NCBI RefSeq assembly: GCF_051622035.1
Contig: NC_135356.1
Span: 7,476,579-7,540,578, forward strand
Direction of reading: 5' to 3'
Source of the DNA: Arctopsyche grandis
Lineage: Eukaryota; Arthropoda; Insecta; Trichoptera; Hydropsychidae
Length of the DNA stretch: 64,000 bases
In this document: positions 11,868 through 24,232 of the stretch, piece after piece
Layout: each line of letters opens with the position of its first letter
Numbering within the stretch: the stretch's first letter is position 1
The notes under the pieces: model-generated
What the model was told of the DNA's origin: nothing
The model's database searches: none
Seen by the model: only the letters and a program-made list of their open reading frames with translations
Translations under genes and position numbers: made by a program

Positions 11868-12434
11868 CAGTTGAAATGTGTCTTCCAGTTGTAATATATT
11901 TTAACTAGTTGGAATATACTCCATCTAACCTGATATCAACTACTGTTATAGTTGAAGTGTATTTTCAGTTGTAATATATTTGACTAGTCGGAATATATTC
12001 CGTCTAACCCACGTTAGTTGATTCATGTGGCGAATTACATCCTAACTGGTCAAAATATATCACAACTAAAAATATATGTCAACTATAAGTTGGTACCAGA
12101 TTCAATGGAGAGGATAGGTTTTCTTGAGAACGTCACTCGAATAGTAAATTGAGTTGGAAAGTCATATTTTTGTTTTGAACACATTCTTATATTATCGTAA
12201 TACAGTACTCATTACCATTATTCGTAATACCCAGCAAATATTGAATTCTAAAGCATTCGTAAAAACATCAGAGCTGTTAAAACTCAACTGTTATATTACA
12301 ACTGGCGCACATTGTTGCAAGTGTATTTGCGCTTGTAGGGATATAATTTACTAGTTGAATTGTATTCGAATATGAATGACCTAAAACGCCAGTTTGAATA
12401 TATTACAACTGAAAATACACTTCGACTTTAACAT
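11868..12434. mobile_element. TIR element, GTTGAAGTGTATTTTCAGTTG subtype
   Basis: The left side has GTAACAGTTGAAATGTGTCT followed by CAGTTGTAATATATT, then an internal near-duplicate at 11948-11985. The right side near 12390-12434 is the inverse, ATATTACAACTGAAAATACA then TTCGACTTTAACAT. Just inside the right end is AAAACGCCAGT, which recurs beside similar ends at about 13300, 14750 and 30200. No transposase seen. Confidence 0.6.
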
Positions 12435-12612
12435 GTTTAACGTGGCATAGACATAACGGCAACAGCCGTCGAAAGCTATTCATACTATACAGCAGTACTA
12501 GTCACCGTAACGTATTAAGCAAAACCGGTTTTCTTTGACAACTGTGGAAACATTCACCCACTACGTGACGTCATAGTAGCGAGTGTACGCCTATTATCGA
12601 AGGTTCGCATAT

Positions 12613-13165
12613 GAACAGTGGCGGACTATCGAACAGCGAAATTGGCGCATATCTGTGGCCTCTAAATTTAAGGGGCCTCCAAATCGTTCTGAGAAAAATC
12701 ATAATTCCTATGCATTTTTCCATAAAATATTGGAGTTTACGACTACTTTTGTATGTAAAGTACAAAACTTTGCGATAATTGCTCTCGCCGTCGTCGATTG
12801 TTTGGCCTTTCTTTCTAGATAAATTTCACTGCTAAAAAAAAATACGTTAATTAATTACATTAAAAATGGCAGAATATCGGAACAACCCGAAGAACAGTCT
12901 TCTGAAAGAACTGAAGAGCAGCTCCCTGAAAGGAACGAAGATGAACCTCTTGAAAGGATCGAAACGCAGCCCTGTAGAAGAACTGATGAAGAACGCTTTG
13001 GAAAAAAATATGAGCAGCATCCTACAACGTCTGAAGAACAGACCCCTGAAAGTACTGAAGAACAGTTTTCTGAAAAAGAAAATGAGGAAGAAAGTAAAGG
13101 TAAAAATGATACTGTAATGGCTCCTAATGATTATCCTATGGATTTAGCATTGTGGCCAGAGCATA
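12613..13165 (+). pseudogene. Probable hAT transposase N-terminal fragment
   Basis: The segment starts CAGTGGCGGACT, a common hAT terminus, but no matching right end was found. From about 12866 one frame encodes an acidic Glu/Gln-rich tract (SEQPEEQSSERTEEQLPE and later TSEEQTPESTEEQFSEKENE) leading to MAPNDYPMDLALWPEH, which resembles the D-x-ALWP segment at the start of hAT/ZMYM1-type transposases. The frame stops soon after. It is a decayed fragment; low-complexity composition limits confidence. Confidence 0.45.
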
Positions 13166-13339
13166 CATATGTACATATATCTGAAAAAAATATTGTTTTT
13201 TTTTAATAAATAAACCGTGCCATAAGTAAAAAAATAAAAGTAGAGTACACATAGAGAAACCAAACATAGTATAGAAATATCTATGAATCAAATTTTAAAA
13301 CGCCAGTTGGAATGTATTAAAACTGAAAATACACTTCTA

Positions 13340-14040
13340 ATTCTAATGATAATATCAAAAAAATTGTACAGGATAATGGTGGTAAATTTGAACTAAATGA
13401 ATCTAAGCAAACTAACAACTTTGATGAATTCATTTCAGCAAGAAATCCTAAGATAGAGTGTGCGTAGTTCTAATGCGTGAATCCACCTCTATATACAAAT
13501 TAGTTAGCTTACAGTGCAGATATTGTATATATGTATGAGAAAACATCCTGTAGCTAGAATTCAAAACAAAAAGTTCGACATACATATTTCGACGAACGAC
13601 TTTTTCACACATAAATGCATTGGCGTAATAGGCGCACTCGTAATTAGCGCGTGTCGAGCGACAGGAATGTAACGGTGAGATGCAACTGCATCCAGTAACT
13701 TAATGAAAGCTTTGAAAACACGAAGGAATACACAGAACGAAAGGGAAACTTTTGGAAATGATCGTTTCAGCCGTTGGTAGTCGTCGTCGAATGCTGAGAG
13801 ACAAATTGTTGAGGCGCTCGAAATAGATGTCGGCCATTTGCATTCCGGCAATATTGCTCTATGGTGGAACACCGACAATATTTGGGCCACGATTCATCAT
13901 GTTGATTTGACCATCGAATAATATGTAGTTCAACGGATTTAAGTTCGTTTTTTACTGTTTTTATTGTTCAATAAATAATATTAATTCCATTCTAATAGTA
14001 GTTACTGATTTTTACTTTATCTATGTACGTAGTAACAATA
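13340..14040. other. Gene-free stretch
   Basis: A fragment near 13300-13345 matches the right end of the TIR family (AAAACGCCAGTTGGAATGTA). The remainder, including a frame of about 109 codons on the minus strand at 13561-13890, has no recognisable homology. Confidence 0.4.
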
Positions 14041-14330
14041 GATGAAGTTTTGTGATTATGCGAAAATTCAAACTCGAGATTTTGACTGATTCGAACTCAG
14101 AATCGATTACTGATCAGGTTTTCATGGTCTAGAAAAAATGTGTGTGTGTCTGTGTATTTTGGGGATTTTTTGAACACCGTTAGTCTTATCGAACTGAAAC
14201 TTAGTAACGCTTACTGAAATTCTAATGGACACTAATAATTTTTAAGTTGACCGGAAATGGTACCTCCCCTTATAGGTGTTCACTTTTTTTAAGTTTTTGA
14301 ATTCGAACCGCTAACTGAATCGAACTGAAA
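14041..14330 (+). repeat. Dispersed repeat, copy 2 (mate at 1078-1285)
   Basis: Matches 1078-1285 through TTGTGATTATGCGAAAATTC and TTTTGAACACCGTTAGTCTT. It ends at a TACCTCCCCTTATA block followed by an A/T tract. It abuts the TIR element that begins at 14367. Confidence 0.6.
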
Positions 14331-14366
14331 TTTTTTCACGTGTAATATAAATTATAACTAGTGCAT

Positions 14367-14803
14367 ATGTTACAATGAATCTGTATTTTCCAGTGCAGTT
14401 ATCATACGTTATCACACAAATCTGGACATTAAAACACGCTGTCAATTTGGATACTATGTATATAGATCATAGCAGCATCAATAAATTTAAGGAAGGACTA
14501 AGGACTATCCAAATCATGAAAAACAGGGCATTCCATTCAGAAGCGGTCTCCATATGAAGTTGTATTTGGAAAAACTGTATCATGAAGTTGGTGTAGCATC
14601 ATTTAATTTGCTTTCTGATGTAATTAAACATCTACATATATGCATAATACATACACGGAAAAACTTTTGTTGGCGGTAGAAGAAGAAGACAACACTAATA
14701 GAAGTATCAGAAGTAAATGTAAATTATTCGGAATATAAATTCCTTAAAACGCCAGTGAAAATATATTTTTACTGCAACTACTTGTGAGAAATCACTGTAA
14801 CAT
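14367..14803 (+). mobile_element. TIR element with integrase-like remnant
   Basis: Ends ATGTTACAATGAATCTGTA and (inverted) ATCACTGTAACAT resemble the termini of the 6150-7223 element. Inside, frame-shifted pieces read LRTIQIMKNRAFHSEAV, RSPYEVVFGKTV and HEVGVASFNLLSDVIKHL. This is the C-terminal part of a retroviral-type integrase core as seen in KRBA2-like proteins and Ginger-type DNA transposons. Two frameshifts and a stop separate the pieces. The combination suggests this TIR family was mobilised by an integrase-like transposase. Confidence 0.6.
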
Positions 14804-14811
14804 ATACAACA

Positions 14812-16040
14812 CAATAGGAAAAAATCTCAAAAGGTCAAAGAGGTGCATATATTATTTTAACTATACACTCTTTGTAGTCGACGATCTAAAGCAGATTGTG
14901 TTCAGGAAATTTGTAACTGAAGGTTCCACTGATTCACTGATTCAATCGATTGTGTAGAATTCTCGAAAAACCTTAAAAGTAAATTTTTGCTCTCTTAAAA
15001 TACTAATTTGAACCCCAAAATGGTGTGTTTTTATTTATTTTTTAATTTTAAATGAAAAAAGAAGATTTTATCATATCATTTCCTTTTTGTATTGTATGTA
15101 CCATATAAAGAGATAAGTTATTAAGTCACGGATGTCAGAAAAAAAGTTACATATGCGAGCCAGATTCGTTTGATACATCTCGGTTAAAATATTAATTGCA
15201 TAATTAAGACATCCATTGCTTGTCATGCTAGTAGGCACACAGTTGTATAGTAATATAAAAATAAATTTTAAATGATTCAAATTTAATTTTATTAAAGGAG
15301 TTGTATAAATAATGTGTTTTATATTATTATTTCCCTATTATGAAAGTTGTAAGAAAGCGGAACGAGTCAATTCATAGTATAAAAGTTACGGTTTGCACAT
15401 TGTTTTAATGCCCCATAAAAATGAGGTGGTATACGTTCAAAATCATTTTAAAATATATGTAACTTCAAATACAAAGCCCCGCATTTTCTCGAAATAATAA
15501 AATATGGTCTTAGTCCACTGTATATTATGGATGTATGTAAAGCGCGTGCTTTAGTTGTGTAAATAGAATAGAATAATAATGACGTACTAACCACTTCGTC
15601 TTTGTCTGTCAAATTTAAAAAAAAAAATAAAGTAATTTTGTAATACGCAATTTTAAAATGTAATTTTTGGCAAACGATATGGCGAGTGTCTATATTTAAT
15701 GAAATCTTTAAAAATATTTACAAAATGAATTGTCAAAGTACGCTACTAGATGGCCGATACGATTGGGAATGTTCTTAGCTTGCGGAAAAATAAATAGATG
15801 ACACTTTTTCAATTTCATATAATTAATTATTTAATTAATCAGTTTCTATAGTTTAATTTAGGTAGTTGATTTTTTGTACGTACACTAGGGTTTCTGATTT
15901 CTCAGAATTTTTCAATTCCCATGATACGGAACGGAGCTTGAGATCGTTCTCAGGATTCCCGGGACATATGATGATATTTTTTTTTATTAATATACAATTG
16001 ATAAATCTACAAAATATTCAAAAAAGTAAATAAGATACTA
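14812..16040. other. Gene-free stretch
   Basis: Nothing recognisable as a gene or element end; AT-rich with short homopolymer runs. Confidence 0.5.
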
Positions 16041-16049
16041 AAATATTTA

Positions 16050-16500
16050 AATGAGAGTGCAAAATCCTATTTGTGGATTTGGCACAAATATTACCCAGCA
16101 ATGGAAAAAACTCTTTCAGTTTCGGTCGAAGTTGGTTTTATGGTCAAAAGGGATGAAAACAATTTTTACAAGCCTCTTCTATATTTCACTTCGCTCTTTC
16201 GTCTGACAACATTTCGATTTGATATCCTACAGTCTTCCGATCATATTTTCAAATCATCTGTTTTTCTCCCGTCAGTGGCTATGTATATTTTCATTTCTGT
16301 TTTAAAGTCGAGGCTATTTTTATTTACGTTAGTTTGTAGATTTATCTTTGAAAGCTCATTGTTCAATTCTTCATTTATCGCAAAACACACAATTGTCTTA
16401 TCTTCATTACAATCTAAAAGAGTTTCTTCTGTTTTGGAATCGTCAATGCAAGAAGGATACAATCGCTTCATAATAGTTTCATCATACGACATTCCGGGGA
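16050..16500 (-). pseudogene. hAT transposase C-terminal fragment
   Basis: The minus strand near 16125-16084 encodes LTIKPTSTETERVFSIAG followed by a stop. T-S-x-x-x-E-R-x-F-S-x-A-G is the signature of the hAT C-terminal dimerisation domain. Upstream on the same strand (to about 16492) lies an acidic frame of about 83 codons interrupted by a stop. Ends and TIRs were not found, so this is an isolated remnant. Confidence 0.65.
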
Positions 16501-17202
16501 GTCAAGATAAGTACTAACAATTTTTCAAACATAACTGCACATATAATGGAATAGAATACAATAGAGACATCTATAGACGATCAGGAAAATTTTTCATATA
16601 CATATAACGGATTTGCGAGAAATACATTATATACATAGGTAGCATTTATAAGATTCAACAAATTCGAGATGCTAATAACTTAAATTTGCAAGAAACTGGA
16701 GCGGGAGGATACCGATTTATTGCATCTGTCACAACAATTAAGCTGGAAAAATCGATCAATCTGTGTTTTAATAACTATAAGACCTTGCCAGCAGCATATT
16801 TGGCCGAGACTTGATCCCACGACCAATCTATTTACCAGTCCACAACGCTGTGGTATGTATGTAAATATGTTTAAGAATCTAACTTCAGTAAAAATATCTC
16901 AGTGTTTTTTAAAAGCATCTCATTTTAAAATAAATTATCAATAAAAGACATTAGATACTTTGGTGTCTATTTATTAGTAAATCGTAACTATTTTACTACA
17001 TGATTTAGTTACTTATTTGTGTTTATTAATTTGCAATTACAGTGTGTGCATTCAATTTCTATCCACTATGTTTGTATGCATGTGCATATTTATTTCAGTT
17101 AATTTATAACGTACTTAATAAGTTTTGTCATATTTCATTATACGTAGGTACAATATTAGATATTGGTGATGTAATGAGACAAAATTTTAAAATAAAATAT
17201 AA

Positions 17203-20200
17203 TTAAATTTCAGTTTCTTGATACATATTATGCAGTAACATAAAATAAGACCATGATGTACTTAAAATCTGTAAGAGATAAAAATGAGATATAATTGTAA
17301 TCGGTGAATAATATAAAAAATATAAAATTACGAAACAAATAACATTACCGACGCAAAAGTGTCCATGTTGACATTCATAAAACCCATTGCTGAAATGGCA
17401 GTCGGATATAAAGAACGCATTTGTATCATCAAAATTGACATTTTTAATGATTGAGATCCGTCAACCCAACCGGCAGAGTATGCTGAAAATCTCATTGCTA
17501 GGCTCTAAGGTCAAAATTTAAATCAGTATTTTATTAGATAAATGTAATTTGTATAATATTTAGCATATAATGAAAGGTACCTCTTCCGTAAGCTTGTTTC
17601 CATAGAAGCATATAAGTGAGATTTGTGAAAGGGCGGTAAAAACAAACAGAGCATATTTAAACGCCGCATCCTTCGGTGCGATCTATAAAATAATTTACTT
17701 TTTTATCTTATTTTATTATACCTATAAGGAAGCTGTACCAGTCTCCATCAGTAAAGGTGCAGACACACATACTCTTTTTAGATAGTTTTGAAAATGCAAA
17801 AAAAACCGCTGGCATGCTTAGTCTGCGCCGTCGCGATCTTCCCAAAACTCACTTCCTGGAGTGTTTTCGGTGATATTTTATCCTTGCATTGAAATAGTTT
17901 ATACGATGATACCCATATTTTAGAAATGTAGGAGAAACTTAAGATTGTACAAAGTAAGAATGATCTGAAGAAACGCCCTTCAGTGTGTTTGCGACTTAAT
18001 ACGAATTTCATATTAAAGATAATATTATAGTACCGATGTAGGAAGACACTTAGGAAAAAGGTATGTACATGCTGTCCCTTACACCGCCACTCGACTTATA
18101 TCATTTCGTGCAGACAATAGAGCATTGTACGTGTGAAATTGGTCTAAATGGAGTGTAAGGGACAGCATGTACGTTTTACCCAAGTGGTAAAACGGTACGT
18201 TTATTTTCTTAATGGACTTTAGATATTTTTATTTCCAAAAAATTTCAAGCAATCCGTTTATAGAAAAATTTGAAGATAATATTTTGGCTTTATGGTTCCC
18301 AATCCGGTTTTATGGTTACAATTCCCGTTCCCGTTCCCGTTCCCGTTCTCGTTCTCGTTCTCGTCCCCATTCCTATTCTCGTTCCCGTTCCCATTTGTCG
18401 GAAAAACGCAGGCAGCGAACACGTTGGTCGCGACGCGAAAACATTTGAAATTGTAGCGTTGCAATGACATTCATTCCCGTTTTTCCCGTTTCCGTTCCCA
18501 TTTTTCCCGTTTTTTTTCACAGTTATCTTCCCGGATATTGCATACAACAAATCCTGAAATTTCCATCGCAATCGGTTCAGTGGTTTAGAAGCCTATTCGA
18601 GACACACACACACAGACATTCATTTTTATATGTTATATATAGATAACACAGTTTGAATTATTTCATTTTGATTATTTGGTTTATCGTCAACGGTACAAGG
18701 CTCACAGGTGGGGCTGCAAGACGTCCCGGTTTTCCGGGATTGTCCCTGTTTCACGCCATTGACCCAGGCGACTCATATTTGTATCATGTTGGGTGCACAT
18801 CGCTTACTGGCAATACATATATTTTTAATTTATTTATTTGTTTTTACATATATACCAGGAAGGCTTAACAGGTAAACCCCAATGCGCCTTCCCGGCCAAT
18901 TACAAACAATGCAGCATTTTTATTACACAAGTCGCTGAATTACGAGATACTGAAAACTCGAAATTAACGATACATCTATGAATTGTACATAAATTTTATT
19001 GTACATTAATCATACTCACATTAATCATTTGATTCACGACCGCGCGAACTGTTTCAGTCCGCTGATATATGTACATATGTTCGATTATGAGGAAAACGTG
19101 ATACAAAAATATATCAGCGGACTGAAACAGTTCACGCAGTCATGAATCATATACATACATACATATGTATGTATCAGCTGCCAGTAAGCGTTGTGCACCC
19201 AACATGATACAAATATGAGTCAGCGGCCGTCATAGTGGTAATATTAAAATAATAATAAACTAAATAAACTGAAAAAAAAGAAAGGAAATACTAGCATATA
19301 AAAGGAAGGATCTTAAATATAATTTGTTAAGTTTACGCTTTTTACAAAGTTTTTTTTCATTGTAATATCTGTCTGTGCCTATGTACATTTTTTAATTATT
19401 GTTTTATTTTACTATAAGACCACAGAGCCCAAATCTTTTGTAAAATGTAAAAAGATTCATAGCAAATGAATAAATACGAATTACAATGGTATATGGGGGG
19501 GGGGGGGTTAAAATTAAAATGTCCTGGTTTGGATATGAATAAATCTGGCAGCGCTACTTACGGGGCTCAGTAAGTGCCCGAACAAAGGATACGCTGGAGT
19601 TCTCATAGACGCGGGCGAGTGCGTGCATACACAATAGACCCACCACGATAAACCTATACGTGCCTAGACAATACATAAATTAATCGGGGATGGTGTGGTG
19701 TGCAACTTGTCCTTTATAAGGAGGTACACACGGTAGATCAGATTATTTCTGGAGTGAGCGGTGGATTTGTGTGGACCTCTTGAATCGTGCAATAAATGCT
19801 GTGAAGCGACTTTGGCCTTTCATTTGGATTACGCAACATTATTAATATATTACTATGCAAATACTTACAGTGACGCAGAATAGCTGCATACAAATTAAAA
19901 CTGTACTTCCGAGAAGGTTAAAAAACAACTGAAACGAAAAGATTTCTTCTATTTCCTTGACGTAACTGCAATAGCAATGCGAAAAATTGTAAAATGAATA
20001 ATAATAAAAATCTGAACAATGATATGCTCTATACCTGAATAATTTGTTGTGTTTTTTGACGATTGTTTTAATCGCTTCTTCGGAATCTTTATATGTCAAC
20101 AGGGTCAATTCTCTTTTCATTAACTGAAGATGCATACAAACATGAGAGACTAAAACACAAAATAAACAGTCCGTGGCCGCCATCAAAGAACACACGTAAA

Positions 20201-21292
20201 TTCCTGTAATTTCACAAAAATTAAATCAATATCAAAATGTGAAAATAATCAAATGCTTCTCACAAAAATAAAATAAACTTCACACCGTCGTATGTTTGCG
20301 GTATGAATGTTGCAAGGAAAATAAAAAAATTAGCATGCGTATCATAAGGATGCCACATCACGTATGGCAAATCTGCATTTTCACTCCAGCGTCTTGTAGA
20401 TAGTCCCAAGAGTTTCATAGACACATTATAAATGATTATCGAGACTGGAATCACACTCCACATGGATGCCAAGATGTTGATTTGCATCATGTAGAAAAAT
20501 ATGTACTTCTTAGTGGTCACCATGTTGTCCACGACGATTTGCTTCACTTCCAAATTCTCCATGTCCGGCCACATCGTTTTCAGGCTATCCACAAGTTTGG
20601 ATATCTTCATTCCTTTCATAATCAAGATTGCAGACTTCAACAAACCAAAAATACAGACACACGTGCAGGGAATCATCCCGAACACGGCCAAAAAATTGTC
20701 GTTTGAACTGCTCATCAAACTGCGATAATAATGTATGAATTCTAGGATGATGTAAATTGCCGTCAAAATATATGCACTTATGTATAAAGTCCTAAAATGC
20801 CATAAAAAATGTTAAAAATACTGTTTCAAATTCAAAATTAAATGAGCCGTTATAATTTATAATGGAATAAGTGCACTTTTCTTCATTTCGAGAAATATCT
20901 CGCAAAATAATAAATATAATGTTTTGCGTTTAACAATATTTAAAAATACTGGTGGCCTCTAATACGTTTATTCTGCTTTTCCAAGATTCTGCACATAACG
21001 AATTGAAATAAGTATTAACAATTTGTCAATTAAGTCAAACAGAAATAGTGTTTTTGGAATTGAAAAATGGATTTGGGCTACTTTCAAATATAACGACTCA
21101 TACGTATGCAAATCAATATAACCATTGGAATATCCGGAAAATTTTGCTTCCAGATTTCTTTTCGCGAAATACATTGTTAAGTCCGGCTAATCTTAAAAAC
21201 ATATTAACTGTATCAAATCCATCTTCGAAATTACAAGTGACTTCTTTTAAATCAGCAAGTTTCTTATCTTCTTTTTCGGTAGCAATCTCCAT
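17203..21292 (-). CDS. Insect odorant receptor, 7 exons, 421 aa
   Basis: Ligand-gated cation channel subunit of the insect odorant receptor family, expected in olfactory neuron membranes with Orco. Exons (minus strand): 21292-21123, 20791-20286, 20203-20035, 19965-19869, 17682-17581, 17504-17349, 17268-17203. Phases agree (2,1,2,0,0,0) and the total is 1266 nt. Seen motifs: TM1 TLYISAYILTAIYIILEF; TM4 region ATFIPQTYDGIYVCSLMAAT; TM5 SFQLFFNLLGSTVLICMQLF; TM6 ISLICFYGNKLTEE; TM7 FASILSTSWSYFMLL, ending YQETEI. Introns are 69-331 bp except one of 2186 bp filled with repeats. The first donor (ATG|GTTATA) is weak but gives the only phase-compatible join I found. The start is the only in-frame ATG of exon 1. 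A possible AATAAA lies at 17089-17094. Family certain; the receptor subtype cannot be named. Confidence 0.88.
18065..18172. mobile_element. MITE with 20-bp perfect TIRs in receptor intron
   Basis: GTACATGCTGTCCCTTACAC at 18065-18084 is repeated exactly inverted at 18153-18172. The unit is 108 bp, noncoding, within the large odorant receptor intron. No convincing target duplication was identified. Confidence 0.75.
18313..18640 (+). mobile_element. CCCGTT-repeat element in receptor intron
   Basis: Contains a clean CCCGTTCCCGTT array, then CCATTTGTCGGAAAAACGCA, CATTTGAAATTGTAGCGTTG and the conserved end CGCAATCGGTTCAGTGGTTT plus (CA)n and TA-rich tail. The 5' head found in the copy at 2833 is absent. 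Orientation is opposite to the host gene. Confidence 0.75.
18771..19220. repeat. Nested inverted repeats with inserted SINE tail
   Basis: The outer arms 18771-18812 and 19179-19220 (42 bp) are inverted with one mismatch. The inner arms 19031-19069 and 19110-19148 (39 bp) are inverted with three mismatches. Between the left outer arm and the inner hairpin lies a minus-strand SINE tail (about 18856-19016). This looks like a palindromic MITE later hit by a SINE. Confidence 0.7.
19590..19830 (+). repeat. LTR-like fragment (matches 44091-44148 inverted)
   Basis: Positions 19758-19816, containing GTGGACCTCTTGAATC and AATAAATGCTGTGAAGCGAC, match the reverse complement of 44091-44148. An upstream TATAAGG and this AATAAA suggest a promoter/polyadenylation layout like that of an LTR. 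No coding region is attached, so this is tentative. Confidence 0.4.
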
Positions 21293-22285
21293 GCTAACTT
21301 TCCTATAAGACAATTACAAATAAAAATAAGCAAATATTCAATTTTTTATTTGGTTTATATATTTCAATGAGTTGTATTTTAATTTGTCTCGATTTTATTT
21401 AAAATTAATAATGATTTTCATTTTTTCTTGACCTTTGAAAATGGAACGATTTCTAAATATTGGGAAAAACTTATTTATTACGAAATTTTTACCTTGTTTT
21501 ATTAGTAATGCAAAAAAAAGATATACATATCTAATATTATTTTTTATTACGAAAAAAAAAATTATATTAGGATTTTTGAAACATAGATTCATATTATGAC
21601 TGAAATTGACACGGATTTGTCAGGTTTTATGGAATAAACTGATACTTCAATTTTACCTTCTCTTTTTGCAGATTTGCAATGAATATTGTAATTAATACCT
21701 TTTATACGATAATTAAATTTATAAATTTATTTATTTAGAATTTAAAATACTATAAAAGAATCGAGTACTTTTGTCGAAGTGCAATCAAAAGCGACTGAGA
21801 ATTAGAATTCAATTTTAAATCTCCTTCAACCTTTTTATTTATTTATTTCCGGTATTAGTCTTCAGTATTCCATTAAAATTGCATATAATTAACACCTCAC
21901 TGCGATAAAAAATTCATATAAAATATTAATATACTCTTTATTGACTTTATTATTCAAATCACAGTGCATACATTTTAAATTTATCGTTTCATTACTCGTG
22001 TTTTCATATATAATATAAATTTAAAAAAATTAAACTCACATATACACATAAATAATATTTTTATTAAAATTTACATATACATACATATGTAAATTTATAA
22101 GTATATGCTCAAATCGACATTTTTAAAATTCGACAGATAACTTTAAAGTCGACAAATAATTTTAACAATTTCATAAAAAAGCAAAGCTCTTGCATTTCGA
22201 ACTAATATTTTTTTTACATTCTTAGGATTTGAGTTCAGCTTTCAAGAATGAAACCGTAAATCTGTGATATATGTATATATATCGC
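21293..22285. other. Upstream of odorant receptor, gene-free
   Basis: AT-rich DNA 5' of the receptor start. No further exon was recognised. Any promoter must lie here but no specific element stands out. Confidence 0.5.
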
Positions 22286-22289
22286 GACG

Positions 22290-22535
22290 CAAAAAAAAAA
22301 ATGTACATGAGGCTTTTCCTCCCGTATTCTGCGCGCGCACATTAATACGGGAGAAAAAGCCTGTTCCTCTTGTTCCTGTTGTATCCTGCTCGCGCAAATT
22401 AAGTGAGTATGTACCGTTTACCATGCACCCTTTTTTATCTTTCGACTTAAGATCTTTCGATTTTCGATCTTTGCCTTCCGATATTTGCGTTTTCGGGCGT
22501 TTCACATGCGGGCCCGTGAGGTAGACCCCTAAGAT
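22290..22535. mobile_element. Foldback element, left-truncated copy
   Basis: Contains the centre and right arm of the foldback family: CCCGTATTCTGCGCGCGCAC, CTGTTCCTCTTGTTCCTGTT, AAATTAAGTGAGTATGTACC, GTTTACCATGCACC, and the end GTGAGGTAGACCC. The left arm is cut off shortly before the centre. Confidence 0.8.
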
Positions 22536-23321
22536 ATATAAGTATATAAAGTAAAAATTAAATGATAAATAATAAATTTCATAGCAATTGAATATAACTC
22601 ACCTTGCTTGTTCTCATACTAGTCAATTATTAAATGACATAGGCACATGTTATGTACTATATACATACATACAAATAAAAAAAATATTTCGAGGAATATG
22701 TAAATAAAAATTCATAAGTTGAAACATATTCTACATTTACTGTGTTTCCCACTCTTTTATTCCCGAATTCCGAGATATTGCATTGCATATATGTATGTAA
22801 ATATGAATATTCTAATATTTATATTTATTAGCTGAGTATTACAAATTTCCCATTATGCTGTCGATTCATATTCTGCAAACTTTCAGGTATTTTCGTGTGT
22901 GTTTATTTATGATTCGAGAGCCTGAAATATTATTCTGTGGAATCAACCCAAAATAGATTATCGGGAATCGCAATAAATGTTTGGCTGGTTTGTATATATT
23001 AAAATATATTTCGATCCATCGAATCTGTAATCAATTCAAAACATATTCACTTTATAAATACATATATAAATGGGTTCCAAGTTTAAATCGATTGAAATAA
23101 TTTTAAAGTGGAAGAAATATTTTCATTACCTTTAAAAAAAAATATGATGTGCATATCTATATTGTAAACGAAATATTTATTTATACTTCATTTATTTGCA
23201 GTACACTGTTGTGTTGAATTTTTCCTTTCATATACTAAACTATAACTACGATAGATGTCGCATCTTATATCATTTCTTATATGTACTTTGCATAAAATAA
23301 ATTCAATAATGACAATAGTAC

Positions 23322-23352
<31 letters not shown>

Positions 23353-23920
23353 TATACATATAATGCTATAATATTTACATTCTGAACTTACTTTATTTAT
23401 AATTAAGTAATCAATTCAAATTAAAGATGATTTCCATCTTCTAAAAGTCCAATAATTGTTTGCGTATAAGTTTATTTCATTAAAATTAAAATAGATATAA
23501 AATTAATTAAAAAAATTCATTGAAACCAAAAATAGCATCAAGCCACTTACCAAATACCAGTTTAATCTATTATTAATATGAATGTGATTTATTTTTTGAA
23601 AACGTATGACCTTGAAAAATCTCTATAGAATGTTAAACGCTTTGTCTTTTTCTGTTCGGTTGTTTAAGCAACCGAATAAACACGCCATTACTTCTCAGTA
23701 CGATAGTTGCTGTAATATAAACAGGTGTTCGATAAACATTTTTGACAGTTTTATATTTTTAAAATCGCCTTGAGATCAATGAATGTGCTATATTTTTAGA
23801 TAAATCGAAGACAAAAAGTACCTTTGAACGTATAACTACGTCTAATCGCGAAGGTACATATCGCATAGGTGATCGGATAAATGCACTCAAGAGAGCCGCA
23901 CTCTCAAGACATCCAAACAT
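22536..23920. other. Gene-free stretch
   Basis: AT-rich DNA with short TA/TACATA tracts (for example 23336-23356). No gene or element boundary was recognised. Confidence 0.5.
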
Positions 23921-24162
23921 CCGGAAGAATGCACTAAATTGTACTGAATAGTGGCGCAGTTTCGAGAAATCCTAAATCTTAAATTTCAAAGATGCTCCAG
24001 AAGAACTAACGCAATACAATTCCATAAAAAAGCATCAAGGGGTATCTGTATGTTATCCGAGGGTGCCAAATCTTTTTTGTAGAATTCTTCTTGAGCGCTT
24101 TTGAAAATTAGGATTTCTCGAAACTGCGCCACTATTCAATACAATTCAGTGCATTCTTCCGG
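23921..24162. mobile_element. MITE with 55-bp TIRs
   Basis: The left end begins CCGGAAGAATGCACTAAATT and carries AGTGGCGCAGTTTCGAGAAA. The right end is its inverse with only two differences over about 55 bp. It is 242 bp in total and noncoding. The target duplication was not resolved. Confidence 0.8.
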
Positions 24163-24232
24163 GAACTGATAACATGTCACTGAGTTATCTCTTGCGCAGC
24201 AAAAATATGTATAATACTTACATATGTTATCA

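Noticed and set aside
13561-13890. 109-codon minus-strand frame as a host gene
   Set aside because: No homology recognised, no splice or promoter context, and it is in repeat-rich DNA.
16780-16870. Possible further SINE head (CCAGCAGCAT..TTGATCCCACGACC)
   Set aside because: Only short word matches to the SINE head, no body or tail; not enough to call.
17778-18011. 77-codon minus-strand frame inside the receptor intron as an exon
   Set aside because: No receptor-like sequence, and the neighbouring exons join in phase without it.
20968-21174. Minus-strand frame downstream of receptor exon 1 as extra receptor coding sequence
   Set aside because: It is out of phase, and the exon 1 to exon 2 join at 21123/20791 already leads directly into TM1.
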